Below, in pieces: positions 8,024 through 18,672 of a stretch of DNA of 64,000 bases. Numbering within the stretch: the first letter of the stretch is position 1; every line of letters starts with the position of its first letter. The notes under the pieces are model-generated. The model saw only the letters and a program-made list of their open reading frames with translations. It ran no database searches and was not told the origin of the DNA. Made by a program: the position numbers and the translations under genes. Origin of the DNA: Chloroflexota bacterium (GTDB lineage: Bacteria > Chloroflexota > UBA11872); the NCBI GenBank assembly GCA_026706485.1, contig JAPOYR010000004.1:124001-188000 (forward strand), written 5' to 3'.

Positions 8024-8941
8024 CTACCAGTAGTCCTCCGTGATGACCTGCGACTCGCGGCCGGTGGTGGGGAAACCCTTGGATTCGAGCACTTCTTTCA
8101 CGTCGCTGATCATGCCCGGATTGCCGCACAGGTAGGCCGCGCTGCCGGCGACCGAGAGCCGCGCGCGCACCTGGTCGCGGACCTCGGCAGGGAGCCAGGG
8201 CTCCACGCGGCCGATGGCGGGCTCGCCGCAGATCATGCGCAAGACATCGTTCAGTCGCCCGCGGCCCATGGGTTCGTCGTATCCGGGGTCTTGGGAAGGC
8301 CGGCTGACGACGGGTACGTAGAGGAGCTCGAACCCCGCGTGGGAGGCCAGCTCCTCCAGCTCGGCGCGATAGCCCAGCTGGCTAGCGTAGGACACGCCGT
8401 GGAGGACCGTGAGACGCCGCGGCAAGCGGCCGTCGCGCTGAAAGTCCTGCCAGAACACGCGGGCCATCGAAACGAACGGGGCGAGGCCCGTGCCGGTGGC
8501 GGCGCACACCAGGTCGTGCTGCGAGGTCCGGGAGGGCACGAAGCGTCCGGCGGGGCGCGGCATGTAGAGCACCTCGTCGCCGGGCACGTGGCGCCAGAGC
8601 GCGCCGGTGAAGACGCCCTGGCGGTTGCTGCCGTCCTCGTCCGCGTCGCGCACCAGGATGACGTAGAACTCGAGCGAGGTGCGGTCAGCGGGCGTCGACG
8701 CGATGGAGAACTGGCGCGGGCGCGGGTCGTCCGTCGGCTGATCCCAGAAGGCGAGCTGGGTGTACTGGCCGGGCTCGAACTCCGCGAACGGCTCGCCGTC
8801 AGGGCGCTCGATGGTGAAGATCGCGAGATCGGGGTCCTCGAGCAGCTCCCACGACGCCAGCCGCGCGCTTTCCATGCGCTCACGAATGTCTCGGCGTCGA
8901 CGGCGTGGGGCGGGGGCCGGGGCTTGCTTGGCGTCAGCCAT
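8024..8941 (-). CDS. ferredoxin/flavodoxin-NADP+ reductase family protein
   Basis: An FAD-dependent oxidoreductase that shuttles electrons between NADPH and ferredoxin or flavodoxin. The product has 305 residues. The FAD-binding RxFS motif is in RQFSIAST (about residue 80). NAD(P)-binding signatures are ATGTGLAPFVSMAR and YLCGNPGMISDVKEVL. It ends in TEDYW, the aromatic C-terminus that stacks on the flavin in Fpr-type enzymes. The ATG at 8941 overlaps the ispD stop as TGATG, so translation is probably coupled. Its position between ispD and ispF suggests it could reduce the carriers for IspG and IspH (inference); those two genes are not in the window. Confidence 0.85.
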   Translation of the reverse strand: MADAKQAPAPAPRRRRRDIRERMESARLASWELLEDPDLAIFTIERPDGEPFAEFEPGQYTQLAFWDQPTDDPRPRQFSIASTPADRTSLEFYVILVRDADEDGSNRQGVFTGALWRHVPGDEVLYMPRPAGRFVPSRTSQHDLVCAATGTGLAPFVSMARVFWQDFQRDGRLPRRLTVLHGVSYASQLGYRAELEELASHAGFELLYVPVVSRPSQDPGYDEPMGRGRLNDVLRMICGEPAIGRVEPWLPAEVRDQVRARLSVAGSAAYLCGNPGMISDVKEVLESKGFPTTGRESQVITEDYW

Positions 8942-9675
8942 CACTGTTGAGTGTCAGGTTCGGTCATGGCGTCAGGATAGCTGGGCATCGACGCGACCCG
9001 GACACGTGCCGCCTGCAAGTCCGCGGGCCGGGTGATCTTGACGTTGCCCGCGTCGGACTCGAAGACGTGCACGGGCACGCCCTCGTGCTCCAGCAACGCC
9101 ACGTCGTCGGTGAAGTCGGCCAAGCGGTCCCGATTGCGCCGGTGGGCCTGGAGCAAGTCGTCCAGGCGACCGAATTGCGGGGTCTGGGCCAGCCACACCT
9201 GGTCGCGCGGCAGCGTGCGGCTGACCCGGCCCGCGGGCGTGACGAGCTTGACGGTGTCGACGGACGGCACGGCGGCCACCGCCGCCCCGTGCGCCCGCGC
9301 CGCCTGGACGCCGCGCGCGATGATGTCCGGGGTCACGAACGGACGGGCGCCGTCGTGAATGGCGGCGAACGCCACGCCACCGTCCGCGAGCGCTTCAAGT
9401 CCGCAGAGGACCGATCCGGCGCGGGACGTGCCGCCCAGAATCACGCGGACAACCTTGGTCAGGCGCGCCGCGCGAATCACATCGGCGATTTGGTCGCGAT
9501 TGGCCGGGCTGGCGGTCACCACCACATGGCGGATTTCTGTCGCTTGCTCGAAGGCGCGCAGGCTCCAGACGATCAGGGGCGCGTCGCCCAGGGGCGTCAG
9601 CAGCTTGTCCTCGCCGCCCATGCGGGTTGCGCCGCCCGCGGCCAGCACCACGGCGTCCACGGGGCCTGCGGTCAT
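8941..9675 (-). CDS. ispD: 2-C-methyl-D-erythritol 4-phosphate cytidylyltransferase
   Basis: IspD transfers CMP to methylerythritol 4-phosphate, the third MEP-pathway step. The product has 244 residues. The CTP-binding motif AAGGATRMGGEDK (residues 12-24) is intact, followed by IHDGARPFVTPDII, VPSVDTVKLV and LAQTPQFGRLDDLLQAH. The late DDVALLEHEGVPVHVFE and GNVKITRPADL complete the family pattern. The ATG overlaps the radA stop (ATGA) and the TGA overlaps the reductase start, so radA, ispD and the reductase form one tightly coupled unit. The last 25 residues after the conserved domain are an unmatched tail. Confidence 0.93.
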   Translation of the reverse strand: MTAGPVDAVVLAAGGATRMGGEDKLLTPLGDAPLIVWSLRAFEQATEIRHVVVTASPANRDQIADVIRAARLTKVVRVILGGTSRAGSVLCGLEALADGGVAFAAIHDGARPFVTPDIIARGVQAARAHGAAVAAVPSVDTVKLVTPAGRVSRTLPRDQVWLAQTPQFGRLDDLLQAHRRNRDRLADFTDDVALLEHEGVPVHVFESDAGNVKITRPADLQAARVRVASMPSYPDAMTEPDTQQ

Positions 9676-11006
9676 GGCAATGCGAGGGCCAGGGCCTCCG
9701 CCAGATTCGCGGCCCCAAGTCCCTCGGTCGCGCCGTTGCGGGCGCTGGCGGACGGCACCAGGCAGCGGGTGAAGCCCAGGCGCTCGGCCTCGCGCACGCG
9801 CACCGCGGCCGAGGGCACCGAGCGCAGCTCGCCGGAAAGTCCCAGCTCGCCGATCGCCGCGACCTGCGGCCCGGGCGCCTGGTCGCGCGCGCTGGACGCG
9901 ATGGCCACCGCCACCGCCAGGTCAACCGCCGGCTCGCGCAGCCGCAAGCCGCCGACGACGTTGACGTAGACGTCGTGCTGGCCAAGCTGGACGCCGGCGC
10001 GGCGGCCCAGCACCGCCAGCAGCATGTGCAACCGGTTGAGGTCGAATCCCGTGGCGAGGCGCTTGGGCAGGGCGTAGGCGGTCGGCGCCGTCAGCGCCTG
10101 AATCTCGACCACCAGCGGACGGGTGCCTTCCAGCGGCACGGCCACCGCCGAGCCCGGCGCGCGGGCGTCACGCTCGGCCAGGAAGAGCGCGGAAGGATTG
10201 GGCACCTCGTGCAGGCCGTCGCCGCGCATCTCGAACACCGCCACCTCGAACGTCGGGCCGAAGCGGTTCTTCACCGACCGCAGCAGGCGCTGGGCGTGGA
10301 AGTCGTCGCCCTCGAGGTAGAGCACCGTGTCCACGATGTGCTCGAGGGTGCGCGGCCCGGCCACGGTGCCTTCCTTGGTGACGTGCCCCACCAGCATCAC
10401 GGGGGTTTGTGACGCCTTGGCGAACTGCATGATCTGGACGGTGGCCTCGCGCACCTGGCTGACGCTGCCGGGAGCCGCGGCCAGGCCCTCGACGCGCACC
10501 GTTTGAATTGAGTCGACGACGACGAGGCCGGCGCGCAGTCGCTCGGCCTCGGCCAGCGCGCCGCCGACCTCGGTGTCGGGATAGACGTGAATCGCGCTGG
10601 ACTCCAGGCCCATGCGCCGCGCCCGCATGCGGACCTGCTGGGGCGACTCCTCCGCCGCGACGTAGAGCACGGGTCGGCGGTCGGTCCCCAATGCGGCGGC
10701 GGCGCGCAGCACGAGGGTGGACTTGCCGATGCCGGGGTCGCCGCCGATGAGAATCAACGCGCCGTCCACCAGGCCGCCGCCCAGCACGCGGTCGAACTCG
10801 CTCATGCCGGTGGAGCGCCGCGCCGCGGCATCGTCCTCGACGGCGCCCAGCGGCACCGCGGCGACCGAGGCCGAAGACGCCGCCGCGCGCGGCGGGCGGT
10901 GCTCGATGATGCTGTTCCAGGCGCCACAGGCGCCGCACTGGCCGCTCCACTGCTGGTGACGCGCGCCGCAGTCCTCGCAGATGAAGGTGGCGCGGGGCTT
11001 AGCCAT
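9672..11006 (-). CDS. radA: DNA repair protein RadA/Sms
   Basis: RadA is a RecA-like hexameric helicase that promotes branch migration during recombinational repair. The product has 444 residues, the usual size. An N-terminal zinc finger has Cys10, Cys13, Cys24 and Cys27. The Walker A is GGDPGIGKST (residues 88-97), and the RadA-specific KNRFG motif is in VKNRFGPTFEVAVFEM. The C-terminal Lon-protease-like scaffold holds GGLRLREPAVDLAVAVAIASS, without protease activity in this family. It sits between clpC and ispD, the classical Gram-positive order. It begins about 98 bases after clpC, separated by a palindromic repeat. Confidence 0.94.
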   Translation of the reverse strand: MAKPRATFICEDCGARHQQWSGQCGACGAWNSIIEHRPPRAAASSASVAAVPLGAVEDDAAARRSTGMSEFDRVLGGGLVDGALILIGGDPGIGKSTLVLRAAAALGTDRRPVLYVAAEESPQQVRMRARRMGLESSAIHVYPDTEVGGALAEAERLRAGLVVVDSIQTVRVEGLAAAPGSVSQVREATVQIMQFAKASQTPVMLVGHVTKEGTVAGPRTLEHIVDTVLYLEGDDFHAQRLLRSVKNRFGPTFEVAVFEMRGDGLHEVPNPSALFLAERDARAPGSAVAVPLEGTRPLVVEIQALTAPTAYALPKRLATGFDLNRLHMLLAVLGRRAGVQLGQHDVYVNVVGGLRLREPAVDLAVAVAIASSARDQAPGPQVAAIGELGLSGELRSVPSAAVRVREAERLGFTRCLVPSASARNGATEGLGAANLAEALALALP

Positions 11007-11055
11007 CAGGGGGCCTTTGCGACAGTGGTCGACATCCTGCTCCTAGCCTCGAATG

Positions 11056-11094
11056 ACCCTCACCCTAACCCTCTCCCTGGAAGGGAGAGGGGAT
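11056..11094. repeat. palindromic repeat, CCCTCACCC family
   Basis: This copy lies between clpC and radA and is nearly identical to the copy at 5165-5201, with the same 10-base stem. In RNA it would form a hairpin between the two coding regions, which could affect transcript stability (inference). Confidence 0.8.
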
Positions 11095-11103
11095 AGGACC
11101 AGA

Positions 11104-13563
<2,460 letters not shown>

Positions 13564-13608
13564 CTGACATCCCCTGCAGCGGCCCCGGTATCAGCCGTGG
13601 GCGGTGGC

Positions 13609-14781
13609 CTACGCCTCCATTGTCGCACTATCGGCGACCTCGGTGGGTAAGGGTGACAACCGGATTCGCCGCCGGCCGGCGTCGATGCTCAGGATCTGGA
13701 ACTTGCCGAAGTCGCCTTCGCGCATCGAATCGAGCGCCGCGTCGCCGAGATCGGAGGCGTGGGCCAGCCCTTCGATGCCGTCGGTGAGCCGCACGAAGGC
13801 CCCAAACGGCGCCAGCTTGGTCACCTCGCCCTCGACGATTTCATTGACGCCGTACTTGGACTCCAGCGACTGCCATGGGTCCTTGGTCGCCCGGCGCAGG
13901 CTGAGGGCGATCTTCTTGTCCTCGCGGTCGAGGGACAGCACGTAGACCTCGATCTCCTGGCCCGGCTTCAGAATCTCCTCGGGGCTTTCCACCCGGCTCC
14001 AGGAGAGCTCGGAGATGTGGGCCAAACCGTCCGCGCCGCCCAGGTCAACGAAGGCGCCGAAGCTGCAAATGTTGCTCACGATGCCCTGCCGCACCTGCCC
14101 GACCTGCAGCTCGTCCAGCAACACCTCGCGGCGGCGCGAGCGGACCTCGCGCTCCGCGACGCGCTCGGAGAGGATCAGGCGATTGCGGCGACGGTCAAGC
14201 TCGATGATCTTGACGTTGATCTTGCGGCCCACAAGCTCCGCCAGCCGCGCGGCCAGCTCGTCTTCGGTCTCGTCGCTGGCGCCGCGCCGCAAGCTGGTGA
14301 GCTGCGACAGCGGCACGAAGCCGCGCGGCCCCACGTCCACCAGCACGCCGCCCTTGTTGTATTCGAGAATGGTCGCGTCTATGATTTCGCCCTTTTCGAA
14401 GAGCTCCTCGGTGGCGCGCCAGACCTTCTCCTGCTCGGCGCGGCGGAAGGAGAGCATGGCGCGCCCGTCGCCCTCTGGCTGCACCACGTAGACGAGCACC
14501 GTTTCGCCCAGCGAATAGGTCGGGCGAGGCTCCTCGAGCCGGTTGTCCCACTGCTCGCGCTCGGGCACGAAGCCCTCGGCCTTGAGGCCGATGTCCACCA
14601 GGATCTCGTCGGGCTCGATGCCGACGACGACCCCCTCGAGGACGTCGCCGCGGCCAATACTGGGCAGCTGCGCGCTTGCCTCTTCCAGCAAGGCTTCCAT
14701 GGACTCAAGCGCCGGCATGTCGTCCGGCGGCATAGTCTCCGCGACGGCGCCGGCGGCCGGCGCGTCGTCGGTTGTGGTCAA
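13609..14781 (-). CDS. rpsA: S1-domain RNA-binding protein (ribosomal protein S1-like)
   Basis: The product has 390 residues with four S1 OB-fold domains at roughly residues 40-110 (DVLEGVVVGIEPDEILVDIG), 120-200 (DATILEYNKGGVLVDVGPRG), 215-285 (RQGIVSNICSFGAFVDLGG) and 300-370 (VEGEVTKLAPFGAFVRLTDG). The last two match best. S1 binds mRNA leaders and helps initiation on the 30S subunit; four-domain forms are usual outside Proteobacteria. The TTG start at 14781 is chosen because the reading frame further upstream becomes Arg/Ser/Pro-rich and atypical. It heads the housekeeping run, 45 bases before clpC. A general RNA-binding role other than S1 is possible. Confidence 0.85.
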   Translation of the reverse strand: MTTTDDAPAAGAVAETMPPDDMPALESMEALLEEASAQLPSIGRGDVLEGVVVGIEPDEILVDIGLKAEGFVPEREQWDNRLEEPRPTYSLGETVLVYVVQPEGDGRAMLSFRRAEQEKVWRATEELFEKGEIIDATILEYNKGGVLVDVGPRGFVPLSQLTSLRRGASDETEDELAARLAELVGRKINVKIIELDRRRNRLILSERVAEREVRSRRREVLLDELQVGQVRQGIVSNICSFGAFVDLGGADGLAHISELSWSRVESPEEILKPGQEIEVYVLSLDREDKKIALSLRRATKDPWQSLESKYGVNEIVEGEVTKLAPFGAFVRLTDGIEGLAHASDLGDAALDSMREGDFGKFQILSIDAGRRRIRLSPLPTEVADSATMEA

Positions 14782-14983
14782 GCGCGCACCTCTATTACTT
14801 CGGAATCGAAGAAAAGTCGTCTGGGACCCGAGTATAGCAACGGCACCTTCTGTTTCCGGGCGATCTTCCGGTGAGTTTGACGCCGCGCCGAGCGCTGCGC
14901 TGCGGCTGTCGGACGGCGGCGCCTGGGTCGCGGTACCGCGCGAGGAGCCATGTCCCAGCGATCGCCGTCTGCGCGCGACCGAC

Positions 14984-15751
14984 TCAGGGCATCTGGAAGC
15001 CGCCGTCGTAGCTGATGTTTTGCCCGGTGATGTACGCGGTTTCCTCGGACAGCAGGAATGCGGCGGCGGTGGCCACATCCTCGGGTACCTGCGCGCGGCC
15101 CAAGGGGACCATCTTGATCATCTCGGCGAACACCTCGCCGGCTTCCCGGCCCTGGCGACCGCCTCTCTCGCGGTCGATCTTCTCCCACATGTCGGTATCG
15201 ACGAGACCGGGGCTGATGGCATTGACTCGGACCTGGTGCTCGCTCAGCTCCAGGGCCAGGTTGCGCGTGAGCCCGTGGAGGGCGGTCTTGCTAGTGCTGT
15301 ATGGCCCCAGCCAGAGCGATGGGCGGCGGGACGACGCCGAGGAGATGATGACGATGCTGCCGCGACCCCGCGGCGCCATGACCCGTCCGGCGGCCTGACT
15401 GAAAAAGAATGCGCCGTCGAGATTGACCGCCATGATCCGGCGCCACTCCTCGGGCGCGACCTCCAGCAGCGGCTGGATGGTGATGATGCCGGCGTTCGCC
15501 ACCGCGCCGGTAAGTCCGCCCAAGTCGGCGTCCACCTCGTTCACCCAGGCCGAGACGGCGTCGGGGTCGGTGACGTCGAGCGCGTCTCCGCGTGCGCGAA
15601 CGCCGGCCTGCTCGATCTCGGCGGCCACGGCGGCGGCGCTGTCGCCGTTGATATCGGACACCGCGACGGCCCAGCCCTCGCGCGCCATGCGCAACGCGAT
15701 CGCTCGACCGATGCCCCGTCCGGCGCCGGTGATGGCCAGTGCCCCCGCCAT
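14984..15751 (-). CDS. short-chain dehydrogenase/reductase
   Basis: A classical NAD(P)-dependent SDR of 255 residues. The cofactor motif is TGAGRGIGRAIA (residues 7-18). NAG occurs in VANAGII, the catalytic Ser in IVIISSASS, and the Tyr and Lys in PYSTSKTAL. The C-terminal YITGQNISYDGGFQMP is the usual FabG-like ending. Asp in VAVSDINGD at the end of the second strand favours NAD over NADP. The ATG at 15751 has a GGGGG sequence upstream. The substrate cannot be told; FabG-like or sugar/alcohol dehydrogenase roles are equally possible. It lies 203 bases upstream of the S1 gene on the same strand. Confidence 0.88.
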   Translation of the reverse strand: MAGALAITGAGRGIGRAIALRMAREGWAVAVSDINGDSAAAVAAEIEQAGVRARGDALDVTDPDAVSAWVNEVDADLGGLTGAVANAGIITIQPLLEVAPEEWRRIMAVNLDGAFFFSQAAGRVMAPRGRGSIVIISSASSRRPSLWLGPYSTSKTALHGLTRNLALELSEHQVRVNAISPGLVDTDMWEKIDRERGGRQGREAGEVFAEMIKMVPLGRAQVPEDVATAAAFLLSEETAYITGQNISYDGGFQMP

Positions 15752-15889
15752 TTGGTCCCCCTGCGTTCTGTTGGCGGCTCCCGGTTCAGCGCCGCCCGCG
15801 GCCTGGAGCCTCGACTGAACATCGCGGCGACGCCCTTGGTGCGCCATCGTACGCGGCGCCGTGGATCGCGGCAGTGGATCCGTCAGCTC

Positions 15890-16306
15890 TCAGGCAGACG
15901 TCGACTCGACAAAAGCCACTCGCGGGAGCAGACGCTCCTTGAAGTCTTTCAGCCGGTCCGGTCCCAGCGCTTCGAGCACCGCCAGCGCACGCGCCGCGTC
16001 ACTCCGCAGCGCCGTCACGTCCACCCCCATGCACCTCGGCTCGAACGGCTCCAGGCGCGCCAAGCCGTAGCGCAGCAGGTTGCAGGCGCCGCGATGGTTC
16101 CCGCGCGAGAGGTGATAGCACCCGACGCCAACCTGCAAGATTCCGCGGTACAAGTCGCGCACGGGTCTGGATTCGGCCCGCCAGGCGTCTTCGAGCACCT
16201 CATGCTGGGCATAGAACTCTCGTTGATTGAAGAGCGCCGCCCCACGCCGCAGCGCCGCGTCCGGCGGACCGTCGCAGCCACAGGATGGGGAAACCCGGCT
16301 GCACAC
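15890..16306 (-). CDS. DUF309 family protein
   Basis: A small helical protein of 138 residues. The DUF309 signature is clear: AALFNQREFYAQHEVLEDAWRAE (His and Glu/Asp/Trp conserved) and YRGILQVGVGCYHLSRGNHRGACNLLRYGL. The family fold is a helical bundle with conserved acidic and His residues and no proven reaction. A GTG at 16306 is preferred over one at 16324 because GGAGG stands six bases before it. No operon partner is evident; a 138-base gap separates it from the SDR gene. Confidence 0.8.
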   Translation of the reverse strand: MCSRVSPSCGCDGPPDAALRRGAALFNQREFYAQHEVLEDAWRAESRPVRDLYRGILQVGVGCYHLSRGNHRGACNLLRYGLARLEPFEPRCMGVDVTALRSDAARALAVLEALGPDRLKDFKERLLPRVAFVESTSA

Positions 16307-16472
16307 GTCGCTCCTCCTCGCCACCTGCCGGGCCGCCGTTAGCGCGGCGCCAGGATAGCGAGGCGGTGCCCGCCGGCGGTGAACGGCGTCAAGTGACGAA
16401 AGAGACGCGGGACACGCGTTGCGCCGAAGGCGGTGACCGGCCGTCGTCGGGCCCGCGCCGATCGGGCCGGGC

Positions 16473-16478
16473 TATACT
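16473..16478 (+). promoter_or_regulatory. candidate -10 box of the tRNA-Ser pair
   Basis: TATACT lies 11 bases upstream of the first tRNA nucleotide. A convincing -35 box is not seen. It could drive both tRNA genes, which are only 27 bases apart. Confidence 0.35.
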
Positions 16479-16489
16479 TCAGTAAAGCT

Positions 16490-16579
16490 GGAGGGGTGTC
16501 CGAGTGGCTTAAGGAGGTGGTCTTGAAAACCACTAGGCGGGCAACCGCCTCGTGGGTTCGAATCCCACCCCCTCCGCCA
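16490..16579 (+). tRNA. tRNA-Ser (anticodon TGA)
   Basis: The acceptor stem pairs GGAGGGG (16490-16496) with CCCCTCC (16569-16575), G is the discriminator, and CCA is encoded at 16577-16579. The anticodon stem GTGGT/ACCAC encloses CTTGAAA, anticodon TGA at 16524-16526. The long variable arm GGCGGGCAACCGCC is the class II mark of tRNA-Ser, and the T arm has GGGTTCGAATCCC. Confidence 0.96.
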
Positions 16580-16606
16580 GATCCTGTCTCCGCGTCACCA
16601 ACGCCT

Positions 16607-16699
16607 GGAGGAGTCGCATAGTTGGTCTAGTGCGGCCGCCTGCTAAGCGGTTACCGGGGGTGCTCCCCTCGGTCGTGGGTTCGAATCCCACCTCCTCCG
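16607..16699 (+). tRNA. tRNA-Ser (anticodon GCT)
   Basis: The acceptor stem pairs GGAGGAG with CTCCTCC and the discriminator is G. The anticodon stem GCCGC/GCGGT encloses CTGCTAA, anticodon GCT at 16642-16644. It has a long variable arm and the same T arm as the tRNA 27 bases upstream. The 3' end continues CCG, so CCA is not encoded, unlike its neighbour. Confidence 0.95.
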
Positions 16700-16925
16700 C
16701 CGGCGGTTTCGCCGCGGGCTAGCGCGGGAACACGCCGCGCCTCAGGCCTCTCGGTAGAGCTACACCGTGTCCGTAGTCTCGTCGTGGACTTCGTTGCCCC
16801 CGCCACCCCGGGGGCCGTGCGCGATCCGGCTCGCATCATCGTCGGCTTCCACATCTCTCATGTTGGTCCTGCTGGCTGCGATACTATGGCTACTTGTATT
16901 CATTATATTCAGGAATGCCTTTCTA

Positions 16926-17153
16926 TTGGCGACCTCGATCCGCCTGTCGCCCGAAACCGAAGAGCGGCTGCGCTTCCTCGCCACGCAAACCGGGCGTTCG
17001 AAGGCCTTCTACCTGCGCGAGCTGATTGAAGGCGGCATCGATGATCTCGAGGACTACTACCTAGCCGCCGACGTGCTCGAGCGCGTGCGCAAAGGGCGGG
17101 AAGGGCTGCACTCAGCGGCTGACGTGAAGGCCGACCTTGCCCTGGACGGTTGA
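16926..17153 (+). CDS. ribbon-helix-helix antitoxin (RelB/ParD-like)
   Basis: Small antitoxin of 75 residues. ATSIRLSPETEERLRFLA forms the DNA-binding strand and first helix of an RHH fold, and GRSKAFYLRELIEGGIDDLEDYYLA is the second helix and toxin-binding start typical of RelB-type antitoxins. The frame stays open further upstream, but that part would encode a hydrophobic stretch from AT-rich promoter DNA. The TTG at 16926, with AGGA 11 bases before it, gives the family's usual N-terminus. It overlaps the toxin gene by 17 bases. Such antitoxins usually repress their own promoter. Confidence 0.82.
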   Translation: MATSIRLSPETEERLRFLATQTGRSKAFYLRELIEGGIDDLEDYYLAADVLERVRKGREGLHSAADVKADLALDG

Positions 17154-17403
17154 CTACACCGACACGGCGCTGAGGGAACTTCGGAAGCTCGATCGGCGCA
17201 TGGCGCGTCGCGTGGTCGAGTACATGGACGAACTCGTGACGGTCCGCGACGACCCGCGGCGGGGCGGCAAGGCATCTACAGGACCGATAGGCGGGTTGTG
17301 GCGCTATCGGATCGGGCGATGCGGCGTGATCTGCGACATCCAAGATCCGGTGTTGCGCGTTCGGGTCTTGAGGGTCGCAGGACGGGACCGGGTCTACCGT
17401 TGA
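17137..17403 (+). CDS. RelE/ParE-family toxin
   Basis: Toxin of 88 residues. The start is TTG inside the antitoxin gene; no ATG or GTG is available nearby. WTVDYTDTALRELRKLDRRMARRVVEYMDEL is the helical hairpin of the family. The C-terminal sheet LWRYRIGRCGVICDIQDPVLRVRVLRVAGRDRVY carries the basic residues (WRYRIG, RDRVY) that RelE toxins use to cut ribosome-bound mRNA. The sequence therefore resembles RelE (mRNA interferase) more than ParE (gyrase poison), but this is inference. It forms an operon with the preceding antitoxin. Confidence 0.85.
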   Translation: MPWTVDYTDTALRELRKLDRRMARRVVEYMDELVTVRDDPRRGGKASTGPIGGLWRYRIGRCGVICDIQDPVLRVRVLRVAGRDRVYR

Positions 17404-17437
17404 CCCTCCGGCGCCGGCACCAACAGAAAGCTCTCGA

Positions 17438-17842
17438 CTAGAGCCAATTCTCGACGGGCAGGCCCGGAACTCGCTGGAAGTGCCGCAAGTTGCCGGTGAC
17501 GACGCTCAGACCGCGCTCGAGTGCGATGGCGGCGATGCGTAGATCGGCATCGCCCAAGGGCGTTCCGCACCGCTCCAACTCGGCTCGCAATACGCCATAA
17601 CGCCTCGCGGCGGCGGCGTCGAAGGGCAGCACCGGCAGCTCCGGCAGGAGCACGGCTTCGATCCGACGCAGCAAGACATCCCCTTCTGGCCCCCGTCGTT
17701 GCGCGCCGTAGATCAACTCGCCGAGCGTGATGCTGGAGGTGAACTGCTGCTCCGGCGGCACGGCGGCCAGACTTGCAATCAGGGTTATCGAGGGCGAGCG
17801 CTTGAGGAGATTGCTCAGAACGTCAGTGTCGAGGAGGTACAT
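17438..17842 (-). CDS. PIN-domain ribonuclease toxin (VapC family)
   Basis: Toxin of 134 residues. PIN acidic residues are visible: Asp in YLLDTDVLSNLL, Glu in ITLGELIYGAQRR, Asp in LGDADLRIAAIALERGL and the late TGNLRHFQRVPGLPVENW. VapC toxins are Mg-dependent RNases, many of which cut initiator tRNA or the 23S sarcin-ricin loop. The ATG at 17842 overlaps the antitoxin stop as TGATG. The gene is convergent with the RelE-like toxin, 34 bases away, so two TA operons face each other tail to tail. Confidence 0.88.
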   Translation of the reverse strand: MYLLDTDVLSNLLKRSPSITLIASLAAVPPEQQFTSSITLGELIYGAQRRGPEGDVLLRRIEAVLLPELPVLPFDAAAARRYGVLRAELERCGTPLGDADLRIAAIALERGLSVVTGNLRHFQRVPGLPVENWL

Positions 17843-18144
17843 CAATCCGTGAGCATCACGTCGCGTCCGGTGTCTTGCTCCCGCGCGGCGTAGATGTCGA
17901 CGACCATCGCGTCGATCTCGGAGTCGCCCACGTCTTCCCAGGCTCTCACGAGGGCCAGCGCTCCCCGAGGCCGCGCCGCGGTCGCCTGCTCCCGCTCGAT
18001 CCGGTCGAGGTCGTCAACGCTCACCAACGCGGCCATGGGCTTGCCGCGGCGCTCGATCACGACGTGCTGTCCCTGGTACGCGACGGCCGCCATCAATGCC
18101 GACAGGTCGGCCTTGGCTCGTGCCACGCTCACCCGTCTAGTCAC
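17842..18144 (-). CDS. Phd/YefM-type antitoxin
   Basis: Antitoxin of 100 residues. The N-terminal RRVSVARAKADLSALMAAV and HVVIERRGKPMAALVSVDDLDRIE are the Phd/YefM DNA-binding dimer; the C-terminal acidic tail binds the toxin. The GTG at 18144 is chosen because GGGAGG stands six bases before it. An ATG at 18183 would add 13 untypical residues. It is coupled to the VapC-type toxin gene. Confidence 0.85.
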   Translation of the reverse strand: MTRRVSVARAKADLSALMAAVAYQGQHVVIERRGKPMAALVSVDDLDRIEREQATAARPRGALALVRAWEDVGDSEIDAMVVDIYAAREQDTGRDVMLTD

Positions 18145-18175
18145 ACTGCGCCTCCCGCCGGGGCCGTCCACCAAA

Positions 18176-18191
18176 ATGACCATGATGTCAT
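18176..18191. promoter_or_regulatory. inverted repeat, candidate TA operator
   Basis: ATGAC and GTCAT arms with a six-base centre lie 32 bases upstream of the Phd-type antitoxin start. Phd antitoxins bind such short palindromes to repress their own operon (known for the family); binding here is inferred. Confidence 0.45.
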
Positions 18192-18275
18192 ATTGGTCTT
18201 AAAGGGGCATACTTGGGCTTGGAGCGAGTCACCAACTGGCCTGAGCCTTAGTCTTCGAGCGGCTCAAGGCAGTCG

Positions 18276-18310
18276 AACCGCACCGACAGTCCCGGGTGGG
18301 GCGGTTTTTT
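18276..18310 (+). terminator. terminator-like hairpin with T tract
   Basis: ACCGC and ACC pair with GGT and GCGGT across a three-base bulge, and TTTTTT follows directly. It is oriented on the plus strand, where no upstream gene is visible; the nearest plus-strand gene ends at 17403. It may end a small RNA, or be a chance hairpin. Confidence 0.4.
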
Positions 18311-18381
18311 CATGGGCATATGTTCGTCCTGCTAGTGGTCGTGAACGAGGTTGACGTCGCAGGCATCGGCAGGCCGGGCTG

Positions 18382-18669
18382 CTAGACGGTAATCTGCAGG
18401 TGCATCCCCAATGCGCGGGTGATGCGCATGACGGTGGCGAAGGACGGATTGCCGCCCTCTGACAGCGCCTTGTAGAGCCCCTCGCGCGTCATGCCGATTT
18501 CCCGAGCAAGGCGGCTCATGTTTTGGGCGCGGGCGATGTCGTTGAGTGCGGCTCGGATAAGGCTGCCGTCGCCTGGATCCTCTTCGGCGCAGGCTTCGAG
18601 GTAGTGCCGGGCGTCCTCTTTGGTTTGCAGGTGTTCGGTTACATCCCACCGAGTGAAGATCTCAGCCAT
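18382..18669 (-). CDS. HigA-like addiction-module antidote (HTH) protein
   Basis: Protein of 95 residues. The body LARHYLEACAEED-like region, AALNDIARAQNMSRLAREIGMTREGLYKALSEGGNPSFATVMRITRALG is the XRE-type helix-turn-helix of the small antidote family paired with RelE-like toxins. Normally the toxin gene is directly upstream. Here only 22 C-terminal toxin codons remain (18673-18741), so the antidote is orphaned. It may still bind the palindrome at 18743-18766. Confidence 0.85.
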   Translation of the reverse strand: MAEIFTRWDVTEHLQTKEDARHYLEACAEEDPGDGSLIRAALNDIARAQNMSRLAREIGMTREGLYKALSEGGNPSFATVMRITRALGMHLQITV

Positions 18670-18672
18670 GGG

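Noticed and set aside
16767-16925. N-terminal hydrophobic extension of the RHH antitoxin
   Set aside because: It would translate an AT-rich promoter region; the TTG at 16926 gives the standard antitoxin length.
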